This document shows positions 8,301 to 15,839 of a stretch of 24,171 bases of DNA, piece after piece. The stretch is from positions 1-24,171 of the forward strand of contig JAQUGA010000015.1 of the NCBI GenBank assembly GCA_028684405.1, in the 5' to 3' direction. Positions within the stretch are counted from its first letter, which is position 1. Each line of letters opens with the position of its first letter. A program made the translations under genes and the position numbers. The stretch is from Bacteroidales bacterium. GTDB taxonomy: Bacteria; Bacteroidota; Bacteroidia; Bacteroidales; WCHB1-69. Below the pieces are notes generated by a model. That model saw only the letters and a list, made by a program, of their open reading frames with translations, was not told the origin of the DNA and did not search any database.

Positions 8301-9518
8301 ATCAGAACAAGCCACCGTGGCACAAGTAGAAAATTTCTGACTGATTTTATCCCACAAATCTGAGTAGCCATCGTCGTTTCCCAATGCCCAAATTCCAATT
8401 CCAGCAAAATTACGTTGCAAAGTCATATCCAATCTTCTTCCCCAGCTGTATGGATTATTGACAAAACATTGGTACCATAAACCCGCATTCTGAAACTGAT
8501 AGCAAACCGAAAAAGCATCATTATTCCATATTGCATTGGAAGCACTATAATCGCCAGTAGTATTATCCTTAATATGCTTATATGTTTTCGAGGTACCTGT
8601 TCCAGAAACGGTTGCGGCAGGAATTCCAGGAGAACTCACTTGCCATTGACGACCATAATTGGGCAATCCCATAATTAATTGGGAAACGGGAATTTTATTG
8701 GCGTAATAGGTGAAAGATTTCGACAAGCAAGAAGTTGTAGAAGCTTGAAAAGGGTACAATGGATCGGTGGGGCCTGCAGTCGTCGAACCACCCCAATAAT
8801 AATCGTAACCCATAATAATAAACCAATCAACATTTCGCGAAGCCACTGCATCATTATTCATATTAACTACATCATAACTACCACTCCAGTCAACAGCTGG
8901 GAGACAAATGGAAACCTTACTGTTTGGAATGGAATCATGAAGTCGCTGCGATAAAGTCTTCATGAAATTTGTCAAATTCACTTTTTCAGATACAGGAACT
9001 CCTTCAAAATCTATATTTATCCCATGCGCATTGCGTTGTTTAACAGCTGCTATCAAATTGGTAATTAATGTTTGTTGGGCCGTTGAACTTGCGAAAAAAA
9101 CGGAGAAATCACTAAATAAAGTAACACATAAATGCACCCTTTTTCCATTGGCTAAGGCTGCTGTTACAGAATTTGCAGTAGCAAAATTATGAGTGTTGGT
9201 GGCAACTCCTGTGGAAGCATTAAATTCATATGAAAAATAACAGAAATCGGAAAGTAAATTCCATTGAAAGTTTTGGTATTGAGAAGTCATCCAATATGGG
9301 TTCCAACCAAAAACTATTTTTTGCAAATCGCAAGTCTTGGCTTTTTTCTGAGAAACAACTCCATTAAAACCTGTAACAGCTTCGTATTCAGCAGTCGTAG
9401 TAAGCCCTAGACTATTATAATGTTCTAATTCAAGTTGATGAATAGAGGGTTGAATACTTTGTGAAAAGATACTTTGCGAAAAAAGAGCAAATACTACTAT
9501 TAGAAAAATTCGTTTCAT
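5349..9518 (-). CDS. Secreted GH18-CUB multidomain protein with T9SS type A sorting domain
   Basis: A 1389-aa exported protein. Residues 1-20 are a signal peptide (ending SQSIFSQ). A GH18 TIM barrel spans about 66-395: GINIDFEGV carries D170 and E172 (catalytic Glu), followed by MGYDYYW (236-242) and LIMGLPNYGR. The first Asp of the canonical DxxDxDxE is His165 and the second is Asn168, a pattern nearer to YaaH/SleL-like peptidoglycan glucosaminidases than to classical chitinases. A CUB-like domain follows (404-505), then a concanavalin-like jelly roll (about 565-750), a fibronectin III-like domain (about 803-905), a PKD domain (910-988), three Ig-like modules (from 992, 1072 and 1152), a fourth shorter module and a type A CTD (1310-1389, VYPNP then KGIYLI). 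The chain should cross the outer membrane through the T9SS. The glycan target is unproven. Confidence 0.85.
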   Translation of the reverse strand: MKRIFLIVVFALFSQSIFSQSIQPSIHQLELEHYNSLGLTTTAEYEAVTGFNGVVSQKKAKTCDLQKIVFGWNPYWMTSQYQNFQWNLLSDFCYFSYEFNASTGVATNTHNFATANSVTAALANGKRVHLCVTLFSDFSVFFASSTAQQTLITNLIAAVKQRNAHGINIDFEGVPVSEKVNLTNFMKTLSQRLHDSIPNSKVSICLPAVDWSGSYDVVNMNNDAVASRNVDWFIIMGYDYYWGGSTTAGPTDPLYPFQASTTSCLSKSFTYYANKIPVSQLIMGLPNYGRQWQVSSPGIPAATVSGTGTSKTYKHIKDNTTGDYSASNAIWNNDAFSVCYQFQNAGLWYQCFVNNPYSWGRRLDMTLQRNFAGIGIWALGNDDGYSDLWDKISQKFSTCATVACSDSIFDMGGPTRNYFDGEQYLYTIAPSGASGVSLTFTEFSTEAGFDTLFIYNGNTTSSPLIGAYHGTNSPGTITASGNALTLRFKSDGSTNKAGWKAIWNCTVDNIPPTTQINIMDSSWVTSSFTASFTDADNSGGSGINRRFYQVMYNDGVEWTANQNRGFVVDNFTTYNATKWKIPVGLPVWSVSGNALQILDTNTENSNIYSALNGSLSNSYIYDFYAKIDGVSASKRFGFHFACDSATLANRGNSYFIYFRPSSSQLEFYKVVNDVFSQVKVVTGIPTHLNQYYHYKIVHDRISGKIEVFRDDVFLASWTDPSPLTTPSKYFSFRTAKTQMFVKNMRVYRTRAVSANITVGSGDTDIPIQSKNSSVMSKIKSLVVDNENNYSLLMSKEMRVDWTKPSNVVVNDGPSSDLNVFGTQGVICGNWTVAIDTNSGIQRYKYAVGTSPGFADIVPWTDNGLSTSFEKTGLTLVDGTTYYISVKSQNGAGLWSDSTNSNGAVFQLQAVADFTSNTTQICAGNSVQFTNLSSNYTGQTWYFSGGNPSTSNSVNPLVTYPSAGIYPVKLVVTGVLGQDSVFRTNYIHVQTVPNAPVIVSNPGTCQGGSTQLEVSANDTIKWYSSPSGGNVLAFGPVYQTGLLNQTETYYVRSESGICKSQMTIIDAYVETMPSTPILSNPSPICSGNSVLLIATGADQIKWFSDSLANNWVYTGANFTTPLLTENISFYVRTETEFCTTPLSHVLVTVNPVPSAPVVNANENVCYGESKQLYAQGESLIKWYGTISESLALASGEIYQTPPMTMADTFYVRSELNGCNSDFASIIVNVLSLPPTPTINLISGQLCSDGIGAHQWFFNDEIIENEFNACIFPFENGNYSVRVIDESGCISLLSENYLHTISFILENNSNNLIAVYPNPFKNNLSIRYNSTLNIKSISIYNSIGQLVYIQSLDGNRSNLVEIQTSEFRKGIYLINVETEKEMFSIKVMRDN

Positions 9519-9859
9519 GATTTTATATCTTTATTTTACAAATAAGCAATAATAAATTCCAAATAATCATTATTAATCAACACATTATAGAATTTAGTTA
9601 ACATTATCTTTTCTAACAACAATTAGTCAAAACCAACATCTATCTGAATTAGAGCATATTGAGCAATGAAATATTTAAAACGCCTGTTCTTAGGCAAATA
9701 TATACAATTATTCTAAAGTTAAGTCTAAAATTAAATAAAAAATGGTTGTGTTTTTAGAACAATGTGATTCATAAAAATCGGTGACTATTTTTTTTCTCTA
9801 TAGAAGACAAATCCTCGATGCATTAATTGGCATCTAAACACTTTAAGAATGATTGGAAA
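9519..9859. other. AT-rich intergenic region without a recognised gene
   Basis: This 341-bp stretch separates the GH18 gene start from the end of the broken helicase. No coding frame, RNA gene or strong inverted repeat is visible. A TATATTTG (- strand, 9695-9702) matches the -7 consensus but lies about 177 nt before the GH18 start and has no clear -33 partner. The region probably holds the GH18 promoter. Confidence 0.5.
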
Positions 9860-11004
9860 TTAATATCCTTTAAAATCTAGATGGTCTATATCTGTCAGAA
9901 AAACTCTCTTTTGGGTTTTCTTCTGAATGACCCTAAAGTGATGCTGATCATCGAAACCTACAAAAGAAATTGCAACACCCGGAGATTCGGCTCTGCCGGT
10001 TCTCTGCCAATCCGATGAATGTAGTCTTTAGATGAACGAGGAAGTTCATAATTAATAACCACGGGTAAAAAAGGAATATCTATCCCACGCGACATAATGT
10101 CGGTGGCTACTAAAACTCTCAATTTCCCAGTTTTAAATTTCCGCATCGCTTCCGTTCTGGCTCCTTGGCTTTTTTAACCTTGGAGGGCTTCAGCTTGAAT
10201 ACCATTGACTTTCTACTTACTCACGACTCCATCTGCTCTGCGAGAGGAAGCAACAAAAACCAAAACCTGAGTCATCTCCTCCGTTTTTATCAGATAGCGC
10301 AACAAAGGGCCTTTTTGTTCATCCTCTACGTAGTAAGCAATTTGATTAATTAAATCGAGGTCTTGAGGTTCGGTTTCAATCTCAATTTTTAAAGGATTAT
10401 GCAAAATCATTTGGGTAATTTGGTCTATCTCTTTTGCCAATGTGGCAGAAAAAAGAAGATTTTGTAGTTGGGTAGGCAGAAGTTTCAAAATATTAGTCAT
10501 CTCTTCTTCAAATCCAAGATTCAACATTTTATCAGCTTCGTCTAAGACTAGTATTTTGACATCAGAAAGATGAACTGCATTGGAACTTATCAAATCCAAT
10601 AGTCTTCCTAGAGTAGCTACCAAGATATCAACTCCTTTCATTTTCATCATTTGTGGATTGATGGAAACGCCACCAAAGACGGCCATGGTTTTGATTCGTT
10701 GTGGCAAATTAGAAGAAAAAAGTTGAAATACATCATTCACCTGCACGGCCAATTTCCGCGTAGGAACTAAAACGAGTACCTGAATAAAACGATTGCGATT
10801 GAGGGCAAGATTCTGAGTTAATTGCAAGATTGGCAAAACATAGCTCATCGTTTTTCCAGATCCTGTTTGAGCAACTCCTAAAACATCCTGTTTTTTCAAA
10901 ATGCTAGGTATCACATCTTCTTGAATCGGGTAAGGTTATATATATTCTTGATTTGATATTGTTTTTAATAATTCTTCGGACAATCTAAGATTTGAAAATG
11001 GCAT
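9860..11004 (-). pseudogene. DEAD-box RNA helicase (RhlE-like), broken
   Basis: One continuous helicase reading frame can be rebuilt from ATG 11004 (MPFSNLRLSEELLKTIS) to TAA at 9860, about 381 codons, a normal RhlE-like length. It is interrupted by in-frame TAA at 10936-10938 (just before PYPIQ), TAG at 10213-10215 and TAA at 10174-10176. A 2-nt AG duplication near 10001-10005 shifts the frame inside HRIGRTGRA, which is regained as RTGRAESPGVAISFV. Most motifs survive: PYPIQ (Q motif), AQTGSGKT (Walker A), VLDEAD, SAT and RGIDIP. Motif Ia reads PTRKL instead of PTREL, and motif Ib reads TLGR instead of TPGR. The three stops each look like single substitutions. Loss of both early translation and the C terminus makes function very unlikely. 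An intact paralogue elsewhere would be expected. Confidence 0.92.
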
Positions 11005-11032
11005 AAGTGGGTCGTTTATATAAATGAACGGA

Positions 11033-11076
11033 TAAAAAATTAAGAAATTGTCACAAAACGCGTGTCAATTTCTTAA
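11033..11076 (-). terminator. Intrinsic terminator after the PorP/SprF gene
   Basis: TTAAGAAATTG (11040-11050) pairs perfectly with CAATTTCTTAA (11066-11076). The stem continues past one T-T mismatch through CAC/GTG to a 7-nt loop. Read on the - strand the hairpin is followed by a T-run (complement of 11034-11039). It lies between the PorP/SprF stop and the broken helicase, so it should end the three-gene secretion unit. Confidence 0.65.
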
Positions 11077-11086
11077 TTCCAGAGCC

Positions 11087-11187
11087 TGTTGCACAAAAGT
11101 ACTACATTTTTTTGTTCAGTATCAAATATTATTATCAAACTTATTATCATTAAAACTGCAACGGCGCATGTGTTACAAAGTGCAACA
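11087..11187. repeat. Short inverted-repeat pair, possible mobile-element remnant
   Basis: TGTTGCAC at 11087-11094 is the reverse complement of GTGCAACA at 11180-11187. Beyond these 8 nt the arms stay partly alike (GTA and ACA are conserved). The roughly 101-bp interval is AT-rich and non-coding. It could be a decayed miniature element or chance. Confidence 0.25.
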
Positions 11188-11206
11188 TTTTTAAAAGAAG
11201 AAGTCA

Positions 11207-12256
11207 TTATTCAAAACTTGATCTACTTTCTATTCTTGACCTTGCAGTTCCTCTGATAATATATGTCAGAGAGACTTCAAGTCCGCCTTGATAATGACTG
11301 GCAAGGGAAAGTTTAGAGATGTTTATGTCATAACTTATTCCGGCTTGAAAACCGCTATACATATATCCTACTCCTGCAATGATTGCATCACTGTTTCTAA
11401 AATAGAGACTTCCAAATATAGCAGACTGTTTAATAAAATCAGAATGTTGTGAATCAAAACTTAAGAAATGACGGAAATCAAATCCAACAATTAACTCTTG
11501 AGATGGTCCTTGAAAAGAGTACATCATTTGAGGAATTATAAACTCATTTTTATTAAGAGGAATATTTAATTTTAGATGTGGATTTATCTTTACGTGTAGT
11601 TTGTCTTCACTATTCAAAAAAAGCGTTTGGTTTGGTTTGTTCACGTGAAAAGCACCAACTCCAAGCAAAAGAGTCCAGTCTCTGGAGGGATTTTTTTCAT
11701 TGTTTGTCCATGTATAAGACATTCCCATTCCAAAATCGGGTACATATTTTTTGGAATTTGAAATATACTCTCCTGAGGGATAGTCTGGATTAAAACTATT
11801 TCCATCGTATTGAATTCCCCATTCTCCAGCAGTAGGATCAATACTTCGTTGGATGAATCCAGCCTGAATTCCGGCAGCTAATGTTTGCCCATTTGCAATT
11901 TTTAAATTATAAGCAACATTAAAGAGAGCAGAAGTAGTTCTTAAACTTAAAACACCTGCTTTATCTGTGAAAAAATTTACTCCGAGTCCTAAAAAATTCC
12001 CATTTCTATTATATGCTTTGTTTTTAAAGAATCCACCATCCGCATTAAGAGCAAATGTTTGAAATGATTTATCTATGTTTCTCCATTGTGATTTGTAATT
12101 GGTTGAAAATCTTCCTAATCCATTAAATGCACCTGTTAATGATGGATTTAATTGTCCTTGATTCTGAAAGAACTGTGAAAAGTGAATATCCTGAGAATAG
12201 ACTTTTCCCGATGACATTAAGATTATTGCAACCCAAATTAATATTTTATTTTTCAT
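11207..12256 (-). CDS. PorP/SprF family T9SS outer-membrane protein
   Basis: A 349-aa outer-membrane protein of the PorP/SprF family. A signal peptide covers residues 1-21 (ending KVYSQ). The mature start QDIHFSQFFQNQGQLNPSLT and the stretch GLGRFSTNYKSQWRN are diagnostic of the family. The rest alternates short amphipathic strands and turns, consistent with a beta-barrel of about 14 strands. In Flavobacterium johnsoniae SprF is needed for secretion of the giant adhesin SprB, and PorP-like proteins are the partners of type B CTD cargo. The gene lies 44 nt after the stop of such a cargo gene on the same strand, so this protein is most likely that cargo's dedicated anchor or export partner. A terminator hairpin follows it. 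Confidence 0.92.
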   Translation of the reverse strand: MKNKILIWVAIILMSSGKVYSQDIHFSQFFQNQGQLNPSLTGAFNGLGRFSTNYKSQWRNIDKSFQTFALNADGGFFKNKAYNRNGNFLGLGVNFFTDKAGVLSLRTTSALFNVAYNLKIANGQTLAAGIQAGFIQRSIDPTAGEWGIQYDGNSFNPDYPSGEYISNSKKYVPDFGMGMSYTWTNNEKNPSRDWTLLLGVGAFHVNKPNQTLFLNSEDKLHVKINPHLKLNIPLNKNEFIIPQMMYSFQGPSQELIVGFDFRHFLSFDSQHSDFIKQSAIFGSLYFRNSDAIIAGVGYMYSGFQAGISYDINISKLSLASHYQGGLEVSLTYIIRGTARSRIESRSSFE

Positions 12257-12300
12257 ACGTAAATAACTTTTTAAGTCTGTTTTTTAAACAAATCTTTTTT

Positions 12301-14010
12301 TTATCGGATTAAAGTAATATTCCCTTTTTGTGTGTGTGTTTCTCCACTCGTAAATACAAGATCTAAATAGTAAACAAAAACGGCAGAATTTTCAACTTTT
12401 CCGTTTACAGTCCCATCCCATGAGTCTTCTTGATTATTTGTTGCGAAAACCTTAGCTCCCCAACGATCATAAATAGCAAACTGCATAGATTTAATTCCAT
12501 TTCCATAAACTTTTACCACTCGATTTTCTTCAACGACGCTTCTAGGGTAGAAGATATTTGGAACAAAAATGGAGTGAATATCATTATTGCAATCGATTAT
12601 AGATCTTGTAATGACGAAGTTGGCATTATCAGAACATCCTTTTGAGTCTGTAACGGTTACTGAATAGTTATCTGGAACTAATTCAGTGATGTTGTCGGTG
12701 CTGGAAGTAGTATTGCTCCAAGCATAATTATAAGGAGGATTTCCACCTATAGCTGATGCAACAGCAGAGCCATCATTGGCCAAGAAACAACTTTCGTTTG
12801 TTACCAAAACGGATACGCTTGGAGCTGCATTTACTATAATAATCATTGTGTCCTGAGCACTACATCCATCTGTAAATGCATAGGTAATAAGATGATTTCC
12901 GCCACCGGCCACTAAAGGATTAAAGGTTCCTAATGTTGGATCTGTAATTCCGTTGCCCGACCATGTACCTCCATTAATATTGGCCGATAAATTTATCGGA
13001 CTGTCGTTTGAACACATTGGAGGAACAGCATTGATTTGAGGATAAATATCAGAGTTCGCTAGAATAATTGGTTCATTTGCAAAACCAGACCAAGAGTTTT
13101 TGGTGATTGAACTGAGAGTTCCGCCTGTTTCCGTAACAGGCGACATATCTACCCATCTTTGGTTTGGTGTTGTATTCCAGTTTGACAATAATTGCCAAGC
13201 TCCGTCGTCAGTCTGATTAAAATAAATACGAATATCTGCAGAAGAAGTTCCCGATGTTTGTCCCACTCTGTGGTAAAACAAAGGATTAAGCATACACAAT
13301 CCAGTTTCTAGTTGTGCTCGAGGATATCCTTCGGTGTTCGCATCTACATTTGCCAATCTAACTTGGTATGTGTTTGCACTTGCATTATTGGGCGTAATTT
13401 CTATGGGGCGGTAACGTTGAGTGCCCAATGAAGAACCAACAGGAAAAAGATAAACAGAATTTGCATTTGTTTGTCTGCTTAATTTTCCATTTCCGGTAGA
13501 ACTTACAAATCCTGTGGTGCGCGTTATTGCACTTACAGACGGATTGTTGACATTCATAACAAATCCTTCTGTGGCTAATTCTCGATCGTTAAGAGATAAG
13601 ATTCCTGTTACTGTCTGATTGATTGCTTGGGTCTTAATACCTGTTCCCAACAATTCTAAATTATTAAACGAGCTAGAGATAGTTCCACCTAAAGTCTGAT
13701 TCGCACCCGAAAGTTTTACGGAGCCAGTCCCAGCATTAAACGTTGCATTGTTATACCAATTGCCTTTAATATCTATTAATCCGTTGTCGTTTAAGACCGC
13801 ATTATTGGTAATATCGGATAAAATATAACAATTTCCGTCGTTTGTAAAAGTTGAGCTGGTCTTGTTTTCGACACTTCCATTAATGCTAACAATTGCATTG
13901 GATTTGACCACAACCACTCCTCCATTGTTTACGAAGAGTTGGCCATACAAGTCGCCTTGTAAGAAACTTCCAACAAAAATTAATAATAATAAAATTTTAT
14001 GCTTAACCAT
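12301..14010 (-). CDS. T9SS type B (CHU_C) surface protein with SprB repeat
   Basis: A secreted protein of 569 aa from the preferred ATG at 14010, where MVKHKILLLLIFVGSFLQG gives a good signal peptide. An ATG at 14073 would add 21 residues before the signal peptide and is rejected. The N-terminal half holds beta-helix-like repeats (IDIKGNWYNNATFNAGTGSV, SVKLSGANQTLGG), followed by a domain containing GKLSRQTNANSVYLFPVGSS. An Ig-like module (GGTWSGNGITDPTLGTFNP) comes next. A SprB repeat lies at about 401-468 (NESCFLANDGSAVASAIGG to TVTDSKGCSDNANF), and a CHU_C type B sorting domain occupies about 478-569 (FVPNIFYP, AIYDRWGAKVF, SWDG, GNITLIR). Type B domains direct export through the T9SS with a PorP/SprF partner, encoded next door. 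The likely role is adhesion or gliding, by inference. Confidence 0.9.
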   Translation of the reverse strand: MVKHKILLLLIFVGSFLQGDLYGQLFVNNGGVVVVKSNAIVSINGSVENKTSSTFTNDGNCYILSDITNNAVLNDNGLIDIKGNWYNNATFNAGTGSVKLSGANQTLGGTISSSFNNLELLGTGIKTQAINQTVTGILSLNDRELATEGFVMNVNNPSVSAITRTTGFVSSTGNGKLSRQTNANSVYLFPVGSSLGTQRYRPIEITPNNASANTYQVRLANVDANTEGYPRAQLETGLCMLNPLFYHRVGQTSGTSSADIRIYFNQTDDGAWQLLSNWNTTPNQRWVDMSPVTETGGTLSSITKNSWSGFANEPIILANSDIYPQINAVPPMCSNDSPINLSANINGGTWSGNGITDPTLGTFNPLVAGGGNHLITYAFTDGCSAQDTMIIIVNAAPSVSVLVTNESCFLANDGSAVASAIGGNPPYNYAWSNTTSSTDNITELVPDNYSVTVTDSKGCSDNANFVITRSIIDCNNDIHSIFVPNIFYPRSVVEENRVVKVYGNGIKSMQFAIYDRWGAKVFATNNQEDSWDGTVNGKVENSAVFVYYLDLVFTSGETHTQKGNITLIR

Positions 14011-14062
14011 GATTGTTTTTTTAGACTGTTTTGGTGTAATTGAGAAAACTCTGCCTGTGATA

Positions 14063-14136
14063 GAAATCGTCATATTTGAGGTATTTAGTCGAACCTCCTA
14101 AAATACTTGCAAAACAATGATTAACTCGACGATTTC
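14063..14136 (-). promoter_or_regulatory. Nested inverted repeats between two surface-protein genes
   Basis: GAAATCGTC (14063-14071) is the exact reverse complement of GACGATTTC (14128-14136). Inside lie two competing smaller stems, GAGGT/ACCTC and GTATTTAG/CTAAAATAC (one bulge). On the - strand this lies between the tail-fibre-like gene stop and the signal peptide of the type B gene. It could be a partial terminator, attenuator or processing site that sets the ratio of the two products. Confidence 0.4.
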
Positions 14137-14154
14137 TCACAAACATGATATTAA

Positions 14155-15540
14155 CTATTTGTTCAACAAAGCTTCTGGACGGAAAAGATAACTCGCCGTT
14201 TTGGGTTTTCCATAATACTCAGGACTGCAATATTTTCCTTTGTATTTTCCCTCTTTCACAGGTTCGCTATTTTTCATCTCTGGGTTGTTTTGCATAAGCT
14301 TATCATTACGTTCGGTGTAAACAGTCCAAGAAACTTTTGCATTGGCTACACCTCCTGAAAGCACAAATGAGTTGTCTGATCCAATTTCACTTTTTACATA
14401 TAAATTAGGCATAGATGCACCCACAGCTGTTAGTTGATAAGAAAAATTAATATTGATGTCGTTAAAATATGCAGGAAGTGTCACAATAGCTTCTCCCAGA
14501 TCATTCAAAGAAACGGTTCCTCTGTACATATTTAATACTTCATTGGATTCGATACAAAAATGTTTTAAAAACTTGTTTTCTGGGTCTGCTGGATGATCGA
14601 TGATAAATGCTTTGGTTCCATTGGCAGAGAATGATCCACCTACGTCAAGACTATTAAATATACCTGCATCATCATAACTGTATAATCCATAACTTAATGC
14701 GGTATTTGAAGATTGTCCGGCAACTCCAGTGACGCCTATTCCGTATACTCCAATTGAAGGTTCATAATTCTGAGTGTTTCTTCCATAAACCCCATATCCA
14801 GCAGCATAATTTGATTCTCCAACAACTCCATTTACTCCAGCTCCTTTTACTCCATGACCACCACTAGTTCGTAAATTATTCCCTAATAGTGCTGCCTCTG
14901 CTGTTGCCGATAATTCTATTTGACCAGAAATAGCATAAGCTTTCCCAGAAGAACTTCCAAGAATGGCTGAAGTTGGCGGAGGTGTTCCACCCACTATGCC
15001 ATAATTGGATACACTGGTTGCCTGAATCGCCGCATATTGTGAACTAAGGCTTGTGTTCTCTGCAATAATAGCAGCACCTGAGTTCTCTTGGGTTACTCTT
15101 AAAGCTGTCGAGCTTAAGGTATTTGCTTTAATTGCTACCGAATTGGTTCCACTAACAATAATTTGTCTACCCGCAGCAGTTCCTCCACAATCGTATGCTT
15201 CTTGTAATGTTGAGCAAGTAGATGCAGAACCACCAGAACCCACTTGAGTCCATTGTGTTGAATTCCAATAATAGAATCCAGCTGGCAATGCACCTCCAGT
15301 ATTGTATACCAATAAGCCCGTGGCAGGAGCATTTACAGGAGAAGTACCATTGTTTGCAGCAACGAGCGTAACACGTGGTAGTAATAAGCCTTTATTATTG
15401 GCTGTCAAATCCAAAAGTGCAGAAGCATTTGGCGTAGCCGTACCAATTCCTACATTTTCTTGTGCTAAAACTGGGGTGCTATTCATTAAAAATGCAAACC
15501 CTAACACTAATAGTGCTTTATTAATCTGTTTTTTAAACAT
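14155..15540 (-). CDS. Secreted tail-fibre-like protein
   Basis: A 461-aa exported protein with a signal peptide at residues 1-26 (ending TPVLAQ). The mature start ENVGIGTATPNASALLDL and GLLLPRVT are a module found at the start of many Bacteroidota tail-fibre-like surface proteins. The middle is built of Gly-rich short repeats (GVYGIGVTGVAGQSS, GHGVKGAGVNGVVGES), typical of trimeric fibre stalks. The C-terminal part starts at FIIDHPADPENKFLKH and runs through RGTVSLNDLGEAIVTLP and KVSWTVYTERND, a recurring terminal module also seen next to intramolecular chaperone peptidases. It ends in a basic tail without any type A or B sorting domain, so its export route past the inner membrane is uncertain. 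It is the first gene of the block leading to the type B protein and PorP/SprF. Confidence 0.75.
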   Translation of the reverse strand: MFKKQINKALLVLGFAFLMNSTPVLAQENVGIGTATPNASALLDLTANNKGLLLPRVTLVAANNGTSPVNAPATGLLVYNTGGALPAGFYYWNSTQWTQVGSGGSASTCSTLQEAYDCGGTAAGRQIIVSGTNSVAIKANTLSSTALRVTQENSGAAIIAENTSLSSQYAAIQATSVSNYGIVGGTPPPTSAILGSSSGKAYAISGQIELSATAEAALLGNNLRTSGGHGVKGAGVNGVVGESNYAAGYGVYGRNTQNYEPSIGVYGIGVTGVAGQSSNTALSYGLYSYDDAGIFNSLDVGGSFSANGTKAFIIDHPADPENKFLKHFCIESNEVLNMYRGTVSLNDLGEAIVTLPAYFNDININFSYQLTAVGASMPNLYVKSEIGSDNSFVLSGGVANAKVSWTVYTERNDKLMQNNPEMKNSEPVKEGKYKGKYCSPEYYGKPKTASYLFRPEALLNK

Positions 15541-15685
15541 GTTATAAAATTTATTAATCCCTTATTCTATTATTTTGTGTAAATATAACAGAATAAATCT
15601 CCAAAAGCTGTACTTTTTAGTATATGGTAGGAATTAACTATGGAAATGCATGTTTTTCAGGGTGAACAGAAAAAGGTGATGGGAT

Positions 15686-15739
15686 GATGTGTCCAGAAAA
15701 ATAAATAAATAAAAATTTTTATGATTTTCTGGACACATC
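15686..15739 (-). terminator. Strong stem-loop downstream of the kinase gene
   Basis: GATGTGTCCAGAAAA (15686-15700) pairs perfectly over 15 bp with TTTTCTGGACACATC (15725-15739), around a 24-nt AT-rich loop. It lies about 100 nt after the stop of the histidine-kinase gene and 146 nt before the tail-fibre-like start. There is no clean T-run after the stem on the - strand, so it may be a Rho-independent terminator of poor form, an mRNA-stabilising hairpin or a repeat. The rest of 15541-15839 is non-coding; TATATTTA on the - strand near 15580-15587 is one base off a -7 box and could serve the tail-fibre-like gene. Confidence 0.5.
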
Positions 15740-15839
15740 CGCTCATCCTCAAATCCTCACATCTTTTTTACATCATCGTCTTTTTGCACACTCGGCCACT
15801 TCTTTTTGACAACTTCTTTCTTCGCATCTTGGTACTAAA

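Noticed and set aside
9860..11004. Stop-codon readthrough or alternative genetic code in the helicase
   Set aside because: Both TAA and TAG are involved, all neighbouring genes end normally with these stops, and a 2-nt frameshift is also present. Simple inactivation explains everything.
14011..14073. Upstream ATG that extends the type B protein by 21 residues
   Set aside because: The extension would bury the signal peptide that begins exactly at the next Met (MVKHKILLLL).
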